DNA of 64,000 bases from assembly GCA_025738555.1 (NCBI GenBank), contig JAOVFP010000018.1:2418001-2482000 (forward strand). The letters run 5' to 3'. This document shows positions 9,783-20,704 of this stretch, piece after piece (positions within the stretch are counted from its first letter, which is position 1; each line of letters begins with the position of its first letter). The notes beneath the pieces were generated by a model. It saw nothing but the letters and a program-made list of their open reading frames with translations, made no database searches and was not told the origin of the DNA. A program made the position numbers and the translations under genes. The stretch comes from Cyathus striatus (Eukaryota > Basidiomycota > Agaricomycetes > Agaricales > Nidulariaceae).

Positions 9783-11885
9783 TCAAGGAGATGAAAGAAA
9801 TGCTGCACATCTTTGCAGGTATGAGGCATAGTCATTCAAGGTGAACCTATAGCCTGAGAGGCAAAAGTCAGCCACAGCTATGGTGTTCAAAAGAACATGG
9901 ATAGGGGTATGTGACACATTGAAGGTATGGAATGGAATTCCTCTAGCAAGAAACTCCTGGGCCACCTGGTACATGCTCATGCCATCTATACAAGTCAGAA
10001 GGTGGCAGGCATAGAGAACATCTTGAGCTGTCTTAGCAGCAAAAGTCCATGGAAACCAATCATCTCTGCCAGAAGAAGGTGGAATGACAAGGTATACGTC
10101 ACAAAGTTTTATGATGTGACAATGGCCTACAATGTGTTGATGCAGGCAGTTTTCAGGGCAAAGATCCCATAGTTCAAGACGTGGACTATAGCCATATGAA
10201 AGTGGACCAGCCAGGTGGATGATTGGAATTCTATCATCAATATGAAGGGGTTGGGTAACTTTGGCAATATAGCCTAATGCCATCATGGAATGCTCCCAAT
10301 TATATTCAACATGACCTGGATGGAATGCAGCCCCAGGAGTAAACCCATACATATATTTCAGAGTGTAAATGGAAACATAGTCCCCTTCACACTCGTACTC
10401 ATCTGCATGTTGGTCTGAATCATCAGCTTCAATTTGGGTTGGAGGGGGGACATGCTCAAAATCAGTGGTTGCTTGGAAATGGTCGGAATGGGCCTGCTCA
10501 TATTGAGTCTCTGGATAATCATCCTCTTCTTCATCATCTGATTCTGCATCAGGTCCAAATTCATAGCATAAGTCCCACTCATTGTTGTATGCATTATACA
10601 CTATTTGCTGCTCAATAAACTGTTCAAACACCAGCTCCTTCTCTACTTTAGAGTGAACTCATACTCTGATATAATCATCGCCATCCTGCTGCCACTCATA
10701 AACCTGTGCATGAACATAACCTTGATCTCATTCACAATTTATGTGAACTTGACATTGCGCATCTGTCTCCATTTGATGCCTTGCCTCATAATGTGCTTCG
10801 TGCAATTTGAGAAATACTTTCCAGGCAGGCTTTGCACTAGAATTTGCATTGGATGAAGGAGGATGTGGGGGTTGAGAGGGTGGTGGAGTCATATGAGAGC
10901 CAGACTGAGCAGTTAATGGCTCGCTCCAAATAATTGGTGAAACTTTGGTATCAGGCCTGAAAGTAATGGAACTGTCATTCTTCACAATAGAAAGTGGAGG
11001 AGCCAGAGCCCTTAAGAACTGCGAGTTGGGGATATGGCAACATTTATAAGCTCCCCACAGATACCAGTATGGAACAGAGAAGTCGAGGAAGAAAATGTAA
11101 TTCAGGCAATGAGTCCCTTGAATTTTGCTGGGTAGCACTAAAACACCAGCATGAGGGCAAAATGGGGAAAATGAGTATATTGTGGATGAAAGCATCCCAT
11201 TGAGCCATGTTTCAGGAATGCTACAACTAGCAAGGTATGTATACCAGCTAGGGACTGGCTGGGATGCATTGGAGCAATGGGAGTGATTGGCATTATACTT
11301 GATGTAGGCGATCACATATGAGAGAGTTCCCATCCACATAATGAACCACTGGCATGAATGTTCAGCACATCTTTGTGTGATCTCTCTGGACTGGTGTAGT
11401 TGTTTATAGCCAGCAAAGGATGGGGGCAGAGGGGCAATGGCAAGCTTGTCATATTTTACAGTAAGCTGTTTGAATGTACAAATGAGATGGGACTCTAATC
11501 CAGTCCATTCTCACATCACTGCATCATCCAGCCCATACAATAGTGAACTAGCCTGACTCTCACTAGTCTGACCCTGACTGACATCATGAGCCTTGTCGTG
11601 ACTAGTAGATATAATCTGTGGAACCCCACTGAGGCAAGAAAATATCCTGGTGAAGGATGGCACACAGGGGACAAACAATATCCAGCTATAGGGATCTGAC
11701 CACCAAATAGGCTTCTGGTAGATGTCTTTGAGGATGACATCACTTTGGAAGAGATAGCGATTGGGGTTGAACTCAGGTGGGATATCAATGTTATGAGGAG
11801 CATTTGGTGAATAATACACCAGGTCTTCATCTTTGACTGCATGACCCTTTGAATGATTGACCAGAGGATAGGCTGGACTGGACAT
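9783..11885 (-). pseudogene. Transposon-associated conserved ORF, broken by three in-frame TGA codons
   Basis: One continuous minus-strand frame from the ATG at 11885 to the stop at 9783 is interrupted only by TGA at 11513-11511, 10730-10728 and 10661-10659. The segments resemble a conserved mushroom protein often found next to transposases: an N-terminal part with SPAYPLVNHSKGH, a middle part with long aromatic-rich stretches, a Pro/Ser linker, an Asp/Glu-rich stretch (SDDEEEDDYPE), and a C-terminal segment with DDWFPWTFAAKTAQD and YRFTLNDYASYLQ. I know no assigned activity. All three stops are TGA, the product expected from CGA under CG methylation. It is transcribed away from the transposase, and its upstream region holds the palindrome cluster also found before the transposase. 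Confidence 0.72.
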
Positions 11886-11999
11886 ATCCTGGGGATGGAA
11901 CTTTGATTAGTGATCTGAATCCAGTGCAACAACAGTGAGGAAGACTTACGGAACCTAATGAATGCAGGCAGTGGGGGTAGATAGGGTGACTGAGAGTGC

Positions 12000-12225
12000 A
12001 GACACTGAAGTCAGAGAGAGCACAGTGGGCATGCGATAGAGAGTGAGCACAGAAGCCAGAGAGAGCATGGTGGGCATGCAATAGAGAGTGGGCATGGAAG
12101 CCAGAGAGAGTGTGGTGGGTGTGCAATAGAGAGTGGGCATGGAAGCCAGAGAGAATGCGGTGAGCATGCGATGGAGAGTGAGCATGGAAGCTAGAGAGAG
12201 CACAGTGGGCATGTGCTAGAGTGTT
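12000..12225. repeat. 45-bp minisatellite, about five units
   Basis: The motif CCAGAGAGAG recurs at 12011, 12056, 12101, 12146 and 12191, an exact 45-bp period. On the minus strand it encodes a 15-residue His/Ser-rich repeat (HAHHALSGF...). It lies just upstream of the accessory ORF's ATG, so it is either in the leader or in an extra N-terminal exon. Confidence 0.85.
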
Positions 12226-12506
12226 GTGTAGAGGGGAAGGGAGTGCTATTGCTGTGGGTATACCAAGGCAATTGTGTAGAATGAGGGGAAGGGATTGCTG
12301 TTGCTGTGGGTATACCAAGGCAAATGTGTAGTTTGGAAGTGAATGGGTTAATTATGTTGAAGGGAAAGGGGTGTGAGCAATGCAATGCATCCTTAAAATT
12401 TTGTTGTTCAATGTTTGTGTGTGTATTATCTTAATGTCACAGCATCACTCTTATTGTTCCTCTCTTTGTGATTGTAATATTCCTCATTCCCCCACCTTGA
12501 CATAAC

Positions 12507-12633
12507 ATGCCTTGGTAATCCCAAGGCATGTATCCCTTTCTACTAGTAATGCCCTGGTAATCCAAAAGCACATATCTCCCATTCTCCCAGTAATATCTTG
12601 GTAATCTAATGCCTTGGTAATCCCAAGGCATTA
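12507..12633. promoter_or_regulatory. Cluster of GGTAATCC palindromes upstream of the accessory ORF
   Basis: Perfect palindromes with a 5-nt centre TAATC occur at 12507-12529 (9-bp arms ATGCCTTGG/CCAAGGCAT) and 12607-12633 (11-bp arms), with weaker copies near 12550 and 12592. The same motif family is clustered upstream of the transposase (19709-20637). Likely binding sites for an element-encoded or host factor; this is inferred. Confidence 0.6.
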
Positions 12634-12839
12634 CTTATATTCCATGCCCACAGAAAATTCATTCATTAAAAATATCCACTACAACAAACCATGTGCTCTA
12701 TGCTTTACTGGATGAAGCAGGACTAGCAGGACTTTTCTCTGTTAATCTCTTAGTGTTTGATTTCACCTATTGACTCTGTAAGTATGTTGTAAATGGATAT
12801 GAATACTACTTACCAAATTTTTCATAATAGATCTCACAT

Positions 12840-13450
12840 TATTACTTTCATTGCAGGCTGCTGCCAATTTAGTCTTCAGATGTGATTTTAACAACTCACA
12901 GATCGGCCAGTGATCCTCATAGCTATGAAGCTTGTTAAACTTGCACTCAACCTATGCCATGTCAGAACTAGCAGTACTTTACATGACTTAAATGCTTACC
13001 ACTTGATAAACTGTTTCTAGTTTTTGGGACTCTTGTTGTGTTAAGCTTCACATTTGCCAGTTTGTAAACATAAGCCTAAAGGTATGTGAGTATAACCTCG
13101 CATAAATGCAGACCATCACTTACCTGAAATTTCTCATAGTCTTCTCATTTCCAATTTAATGCATCCTTCAGGTTGAAGCCCCCCTGAGTTAGGCCTATTG
13201 ACTTGCCCTGGTGGCTTCTTGATTGTTTGCTCTCCTGGGCTTGGAATCAGAGAGTCATCAGTATTGGACTCTGAGTCAATGTCAGTTAAAGAAGACATCA
13301 AAGCATCATTGTTGAAATCTATGGCTTGGTTCTTGGTTTTGCCATTCACTACAACTGGAGCAGGAGGGATATCAAACCTAACAGTGGGTTTTGGTCTTTG
13401 GGTAAAACCATGTCTGAAATTGATACAGTTTGTGACCACTGGTCATGAAC
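12840..13450 (-). pseudogene. Small transposon-associated gene, fragmentary
   Basis: Minus-strand segments read in order give an Asp/Ser-rich N-terminus (MSSLTDIDSESNTDDSLI), then RPNSGGxxLKDALNWK, and after probable introns VECKFNKLHSYEDHWPICEL. This order (a GY/F-N-L-x-x-AL-x-W segment followed by Y-E-x-x-WP) is typical of small unnamed ORFs repeated in mushroom genomes. No function is known to me. Exon joins could not be fixed. Confidence 0.45.
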
Positions 13451-13849
13451 TCTGCTGAATGTGCTCAAAGTGAATGTGTTCAGTTGTAAGTGGAAGATGG
13501 ATCTTAATCGAGGGGAGGGATATAACAAGGAGTGTTACTTCTGTTCATTTGTATCACACTCCTTATATTCGATAATCTGCACAAAATATGAGATAACAGA
13601 CAATATACCATCATTGTAACATATTCAGTTAGCTGATTTCACTTTGTGCTATTTTCATCAGTCACCATGCTAACTCTATTAAAGTGCCTATCTGTCATGC
13701 TGTTAACACAATAGTTTGCTTGCCAATAGATAATTGTAACATTTTTATTATCAAGGTAGATCTGAACACAATAAGTAACCTTGCTTATATGACACTGGCT
13801 GACTTTCATGAAACATCCAACATTCACACATTCAACATCCACATAGCTA
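13451..13849. other. Gap between small minus-strand gene and WD40 cargo gene
   Basis: About 400 bp of AT-rich sequence with no convincing frame. It may hold the promoter or first exons of the WD40 gene that follows. Confidence 0.4.
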
Positions 13850-15240
13850 CCACTCGAGCTATATCCTATGTACATTCCAAGCTTCCTCAAGAGAAACATA
13901 GAGGTATGTTTTAGGTCATTTATTGAAGACTGTACTGACACAAGACTTTTAACAGAGCTATATAATCGAAGCTTGCCTGTGAGGCTCAAAAGGACCAGTC
14001 AATTGCATAGCATTTAGTCACAGTGCCACACTCCTTGCAAGTGGCAGTGCATCTTAGGTCTTCGTTTTCTCCTATTCTTCATACTAAGTTACCATTTAGG
14101 TGACAACAAGACTCTCCACATCTGGGATGTGGGGAAGAAATTATGCCAACAAGCTCTAGAAGATCATTTTGGTTGGTGGGGCCAAATTACAAGTATTAAA
14201 TGGTTCCCAGTCAGTAGCAATGGCAGCAATACAACTCTCGCTTTCGGTACAGGATGGGGTTTGGCTCTCATATACAGATGATCAAATGCAATGGTATGAC
14301 ACAATTTTTAAGCGATATTCTTTATAACTTATTTTTATCTATCAGGCAGCATTCCATGAGTTGTCTAACACTCGACTTTTCACTGTAAATGAGCTGGTGG
14401 AAAGCATCTCAATAGATCCAGTCCACCAGTGGTTAGCTGCTTCAAGCCACATGGGGAAGGTGAAGCTCTGTTCTGTCCATAGGGATGGTAAGCAGCTTTT
14501 ACATATTTTAATTATTTAATTAATGTATTTCAGGCTCTTTAACAATATTGTGGATCAAGGATTTTAGTAATGATTCAACTGGGCCCATTATACCTTGAGC
14601 AGTCCATTTCTATGACAGCTACAAAACAATTCTGGTCTTTTTCCTGGAAACTGGAGAGATGTGAGTATCAGCTATTTGTGTATTATATTAGTTCTCACTC
14701 TAGTTTAAGTTGCTGCTGCCTCTCTGATTCCAGAACAGAGGACTGGCACAAAGTACTGAAGTCTCCAATGTGAGTACTATTCATATACCATCCATGAAAG
14801 TACTGATCTGATATCAGTTAGTGGAAGTGCTGCCATTTGTGAAAGCATGAAGACATTGTTAATAGATAACATGAATGGTAGCTTTGATTTCTAAGGCATC
14901 ACCTGGACAAAATTTCAAAGTACTCATGAAGCATAAGCATCTATATGTTAAAGGAGCTGCTTTGGCAGAAGATGGAGCTTTGGCATTGTGCGGCAGTAAC
15001 AATGGGAGGCTACACTTGTACTGCACTTTATCTTCATCAAAGATACAGACATTACATCCAGGAGGCTGGGGGTTGCACATTCAGGCCATTGATGTAAGTA
15101 ATATTTTATATGGATAAATGCTAAATGCTGAGCTCCGTCATTTTCAGGCAATTTCTTCCTTGGATTGCAAGCTTATTGCAAGCAGTTCCTCTGATAAAAA
15201 GCCCACTATTTATGTGTGGAAAAAATGGGTGAGTCTTGAA
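13850..15240 (+). pseudogene. WD40-repeat cargo gene of the CACTA-like element, decayed
   Basis: Plus-strand exons separated by introns of about 50-60 nt show several WD40 blades: GPVNCIAFSHSATLLASGS, then GDNKTLHIWDV, a blade with ASSHMGKVKLC, one with ALAEDGALALCGSNNGRLHL, and one with ASSSSDKKPTIYVWKKW near 15180-15225. WD40 proteins form beta-propeller scaffolds. Stops appear after the IYR segment near 14278 and in the segment near 14590, so the gene is dead. It is a different WD40 family from the host gene at 27.4-31.5 kb. Exon limits are approximate. Confidence 0.65.
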
Positions 15241-16011
15241 GCAAATGATCATTATGGCCTGCTTACCATGTGCTGAGAAGGATCAATCAAAGAAAACAAG
15301 TACTATTGGTATACTGAGCTTCATGAACACATTGAACTTCTTGGCTATCCTTTTTCTCTTCTGGCTCACCACTGATGTTTGGAAGGGTTATGTGCACAAG
15401 GTAAGCTTCGACTATGCTTCCAATATTTAATTCTTCTCACTTCATCTGATAGGCTCTATGCAATGTTGTTGGTAGGGTGCATGCATCTCTGAATGACCAC
15501 AAGGACCCTACTAGTAATACACAGTTTGGCCCTATTAACCACGAACATAATGATGACAACTATGTTGAGATTGAGGACAATAAAGTGGAGAAATCTAAAT
15601 GGGGATTTAAATTTAGTGGTTGAACTGAACTTTAGTAGTACATTTGACATGATGTACTAGAGCTACCTAAACACAATTAATTTTATTAATCCTGTCAGGT
15701 CACATACTGAATGGATTGTCAGTCATTGCTAATTTTTGCATTTTATGTTTTACTCACATAAGATACAATTCATATGTCCCTTATACTTATGATTTCACAA
15801 CTTCATAACACCAACAATTTTAAACACATATATTATCCAGAAGTCATCTACTAAATCAACAATTGTACACTATTACAAGGCCTTTAGCAATGTCGAAATA
15901 ACATATTTTGTGGAAATCTGAATGATCTACACTGGCACATTCTCATCACAAATCTACAGAGATTAATGAGGTTAGCTAAAATAGTATGAAAAGAAGGCAC
16001 TAACAGACTTA
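15241..16011. other. Internal element DNA after the WD40 gene
   Basis: A plus-strand hydrophobic stretch (FMNTLNFLAILFLFWLTTDVW, about 15320-15390) may be a C-terminal membrane segment of the WD40 gene. The rest is AT-rich and CG-poor with no recognised feature. Confidence 0.4.
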
Positions 16012-16232
16012 CTTGCAAACAAGGAAGTCAGCTAAATTGGCATCATTACTCCGCATATTAACCACTGCTGAAGGGTTCTTCTTCCCCAAATGCATAATGA
16101 CAATATCGCCTTTCCACGGAATGGTATGCTGGCCTGTCACTATGTCATTGATTGGAAGGTACTTGTGATTTTTACAGAAGATAAGGAAGCAGTGCTCTCT
16201 CCAGCCATCTAGAACAGTTGCAGCACAGTCAT
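16012..16232 (-). pseudogene. Single exon of a conserved transposon-associated ORF
   Basis: The minus strand reads without a stop through LDGWREHCFLIF, then PWKGDIVIMHLGKKN and VVNMRSNDANLADFLV, ending at a GTAAGT donor. The GWREH, PW/F-x-GDI and VVNMR motifs recall a conserved mushroom hypothetical protein linked to transposons. Neighbouring exons were not found with confidence. Function unknown. Confidence 0.45.
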
Positions 16233-17147
16233 GGATATGTCACTGTACAGACCTCCCTCCCATCAATCACTCCACTACTGGAAACCTCACATTACAATAA
16301 TCCTTGGCTTCAATAGTAGGGACATTGACATATTCAGGGTGCTGACACTCTCCAGAGTAATAAATGTGGCCTTGAAGAGAGGTATTTGTCCTATTTATAG
16401 TTATCAGCAGGTGCTGCAAATGTGGGATTGCTGACCTACTTTCTTAGATGAAGATGAGAAGAAATTTGTAGTGGTATTGGGCATTGCTGTAGGATTGGAA
16501 CTTGAAGCATTTCATTTATGTATGTAGATACACAATAAAAGCTAGGCATACAATAATTGAATAACATGGCACTAAAGGAGATTGGTGTGTGACACCAGTT
16601 ACTGAAAATGAATGCCAAGGAATTGTTCAGTCACATTATGCAGGCAGACATTGCAAGGTGCATGCAAGTGGCTATCTGCTGGCACACCAGTAATTTATCT
16701 AGCATAGGCATATCAAATTCAAGAGTCCCAGGTTTCTTGATTTTCCTTACTTTCTTGACCAACCAACAACCTAAAGCTTTAGCTAGCATTCGAAAAAATC
16801 TTCCGATTTTGTCATATATCAATGCTGACAGTGATGTGCTCCCATGACACCCAATACACCCATTAGATATAGCATGATCCATACACAAGAGCACTCCATT
16901 TTGCCCATAGGTATAGTATCCTTGCATGAATGACAAAAATGTAATTGTTTATTGAAGCATTGGTTACATAGACAATAGTATGACCAGTATAAATGTTGGA
17001 TGAAGGCCTCAAGCCTCACAACATCCTAAGTTTAAACCTATAGCATTACACGTCTCTGTTCTCTATTTCATACATTGCTGCCATGACCAACAATAATGAC
17101 CATATTGTATGTGTCATATTTTATCTTCTAATATACTCAACTGAGGT
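16233..17147. other. Internal element DNA without a recognised gene
   Basis: Contains several frames of 60-100 codons on both strands, none with family features. It may include remaining exons of the minus-strand ORF at 16012-16232. CG-poor. Confidence 0.4.
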
Positions 17148-19615
17148 GTGGTGCAAATGCAAGAAGAGAACACAGTCATAGCTGCACTTCATGTTGATAT
17201 GGATGATCCTATGGGTCTTGATCCCTTGGGCATACAAGTGCCAGGAGCATTCCCCACCAGTGCCATACCAGTGCCTCTGGGTCTCGATCCATTAGGTGCA
17301 GGCACACAAGTGTCAGGAGCATTCCCCACCATTGCTGCACAAGTACCCAGATTACCCCCACAAGTACCCCCTACTGCTTCAAATCAGTCTATGGTACACG
17401 ATCCCAACCAAGTTACAGCTGGCACTACTGTACCACCCATATTTGTAAACCAGCCTGATCCCTTGGCTGGACCCATTTCCTTGACAGGAACTGAGGTATC
17501 AACCTCTAGTCTTGTCGCATTAGCTCCACCAGTTCCCCAGCCTATAATATCACAGGGTATTTTAAAGTGTGCACACACACAAGAGAGCACCACTTCAGGC
17601 CCATCTTCTCTGGCTTTGATAGGTCTGCTTCCTGCATCATCAACAGTATCGATCCGGCATTGGTGAGATGTAGAGGGGGCAAGGAAAGTACAACTTATAG
17701 AGCAGGCACTCTTGGTGACTGCTATGAAGATTGCAGAGCTGGAACAGAAAGTTCGTAATTCTCGATCATACATAGTAAATAAATCTGATGTGCTTAACAG
17801 CTGCAAGATATCTAGCATGAGCATGAAAATGCACAATTGCTGAAAGATGCAGCTATCAATATGTTGACAATTAAGGTGCATTACCAGACATAAACAATAT
17901 AGAGTAAGGCTAACAGAAAGTCTTCAGCTTGCAGCTTCCAATGCCAAAAAGAATAGAGTGTTAAATGAGTGCAAGTCTACTGTGCAGGAACTTAAACTTG
18001 AAGTAAGTTATATGATAATTCATTGTTGAGCTGCTGCTAAAGTGTACTAGCTGGAGAAAACCATTACCGAGCAAGACACATGTATTGGGACCTTGGAACA
18101 GAGCCTTCAACAACTCCAAGAAATGTTCAAAAATGAGATGGCAGAGCAGCAGTGAGAAGCAGCAGAATCTAGGCATATTGAAGCAGAGCAGCCATCCACA
18201 ACCAAACAAGATGTTGGGGAGCAACTGGAAGTGGCCATTCGTGATGCAGAGATGGCCAATAATGAGGTTGAACCACCTCTACATGCTCCTCACACTGCTG
18301 ATGGGAAAGGGAAAACAAAAGCAATACAAGAGTTGAGCAATGACAAGGACACTGCTAATGTTCCACCACCAATACAGATGCCAAGGCCTAGGGGAGGTGC
18401 AGGTCCACAATGGCAGACATGAGGGACTCCAGTGGCTGGGCCTTCTCGCACACACACCAACAATACTTCCAGGTTCCCAGCAGCTCAGCCTTCCAGCAGA
18501 TCTGAGAATACTGGTCTGACCTTGCAAGCACTGCTTAACAAGATAAGGGAGATCAAAGTGCATATCCCATGTGACATGTGCCGCCCACAATGGGCACCAT
18601 TGAAGCCATCACTGAAGTTTAAAACTCCCCCAAAGAGGACCATTGATCCTGAACAGACAGAAATTTTGGTAAGGGTCCTGTACTGCCATCATAAAATATA
18701 CTAATTGCATGGGCCCAGTCATATGTACAGCCATTGATGAATCTGCTATATTGAGAAGGACATGGATTGTGTAAACATTCGACAAGCCAACATGGACAGC
18801 ATAATGCAGTATGCAAAAGGTTTAGACAAAGGGCCAACTGGGACACCCTTCCATCTGTTCTTTGAAAAAGTTGACTGCAAATGGAACCATGAATTAGTGT
18901 CACAATTTAAAGTTGAATTCAAACATAGATATCCCCAGCTCTGTGCAACAGATGATGATGAAGATCAGATCTACAAGCTTTTCTTCCAGTGTTTGATACA
19001 CCTGAAGAAGTTTATGGATAGCACAAAGCCTCATCCAGGAGAATCAGAGGTGAGGCATGTCCAATGTGTTTCCTGTCAATGAGTATGGCACAAGGAAATG
19101 CAAAGACCCTGTACCAGGAGAAACCATGTAAGTCAAAGAGTTGTATCAGATGTAACATTCTACTTACCCTTAGAAGTTGTTCAATCTCAGGATGGAAATT
19201 TCAGATGGAAACCGAACACATCAGGATAAAACTATAGATCCTCTCTGGGACTTTTTGTACAACTTGGTGGCAGACCTCAGTGCAGGAGGCATGAGCTCCA
19301 ATGAGACAGATGATGATCAATCAGAAGGTTGGAAGTTCTGGGTCAAGAAGCACGCTTGGAGGTCCAATGCCCTTGTAAACTATCTCAGTATAATCAATAA
19401 AGACCACAATTTTACCACTGCATATTCAGTAACCCCCCCAGGGCTCATAAGTGTCATGTTGGAGCCACTGCAAGCACATGTACAGCAATACCAGGTCTCC
19501 CCAGGAACTTTTATGATGAAATGTGGTACAACAGTCTTTCCAACCACAATAAGAGGTACCTTGATGCACAGAATGAGATAGAGCTGCCAGAGATAGCACA
19601 AATGAATCATTAGAT
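17148..19615 (+). pseudogene. Proline-rich/coiled-coil transposon-associated gene
   Basis: The first segment (17148-17666) is Pro-rich with repeated LGLDPLG. Next come exons whose in-frame reading gives heptad-like Leu/Glu-rich stretches (EQALLVTAMKIAELEQKV; QELKLE; EKTITEQDTCIGTLEQSLQQ), a coiled coil. A Ser/Thr-rich and basic linker with CDMCRPQW follows, and then a C-terminal domain with GMSSNETDDDQSEG and, in a shifted frame, NFYDEMWYNSL, segments typical of a widespread mushroom transposon-linked protein. TGA stops (for example near 18152 and 18420) and a shift near 19500 show decay. It precedes the transposase and has the same orientation. Function unknown; self-association through the coiled coil is inferred. 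Confidence 0.55.
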
Positions 19616-19708
19616 AGGTAGTACATGGTGTAAAAGTGGTAGATCCTATAACTGAAGTTTGATTATGTTGCATTATGTCGAGTTGAAGAGGGAACATGGC
19701 AAGGTAGT

Positions 19709-20637
19709 ATCATGGGATTACCAGAATATGAATTGTGCTGAAAGCTAGAAAAAGATTACCAGAGTATGAGCCATTGAAGGAGTTGCATTGAAGGATGGAA
19801 ATACAAAGAAGTACTATGGGATTACCAGAGTATGTTTAAGTGGAATGGTTAAGTTACTCTGGGATTACCAGAGTATGCTTAAGTGATTGCCAGAGTATGT
19901 TTGAGTCCAGAAAGTCGATGCGCTGATGTGCCAACAGGTTATTGATTATCTTTGTTTATATCAAAAGGCATTGTAAACAACCTGAAGTCTATGGTAAACA
20001 AATCAATAGTAACAGTAACACCTGTCTTTCAGCTCACCCATTCACTATCTTCTGCATCCATGCTATGGTAGTCCCAAAGCATGTAACTCTCCACTTAGCA
20101 AGTCAATACAGTCAATACTCTGGTAATCCCAAAGTAATTCTGCTCCCACTCCCACTCTCACTATGCTTCCCGATGTCAAATGCTTGCAAGTACTTTGGTA
20201 AACCCAACATACCATACCCATTCCCTCCTTCAGAATCAGAGCTCCAAGTCTTCATCTCAATTTCAAGCTGCTGTCAGTGTTCGATGCACACTATAATGTC
20301 TACATATTACAAGAGAATATACCTGTTGCATTGGAAGTGCACCTGCTCACGTCAGGTTGCTATGCAAATACAGCTATTATTGTACTCATCAGTGTGCACT
20401 CAGCTGGCCTTGTAGTGCTTTTGGTAGCTAGGGTGCATACTGTAACAGTTCATTATTGTTTTTACCTATATATTAAGCCTACCCCCCTCCCCACACATAC
20501 ACCCAAATGATATCCATTCTGTTTTGGTCATTCTGGGACATTATACATTCCTCTTTGCAGCCCCTACATATTTTGATAATTGTGAAACAACTATCCATCC
20601 CTTTTGCAGCTACATGTTCTGGTAATCCCAAGACACT
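19709..20637. promoter_or_regulatory. Second cluster of GGTAATCC palindromes, upstream of the transposase
   Basis: About nine copies: near 19709, 19750, 19811, 19853 and 19880 in the GGATTACC orientation, and near 20062, 20114, 20189 and 20613 in the GGTAATCC orientation. Many have complementary arms, such as TACTCTGG/CCAGAGTA. The whole stretch between the coiled-coil gene and the transposase ATG (20705) is otherwise free of recognisable genes. Confidence 0.6.
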
Positions 20638-20704
20638 CATCATTCCTCCTTGCAGCTACATGCTTTGAAACACTTTCCAATCCTCAGCACCATGTCCTTG
20701 ACCA

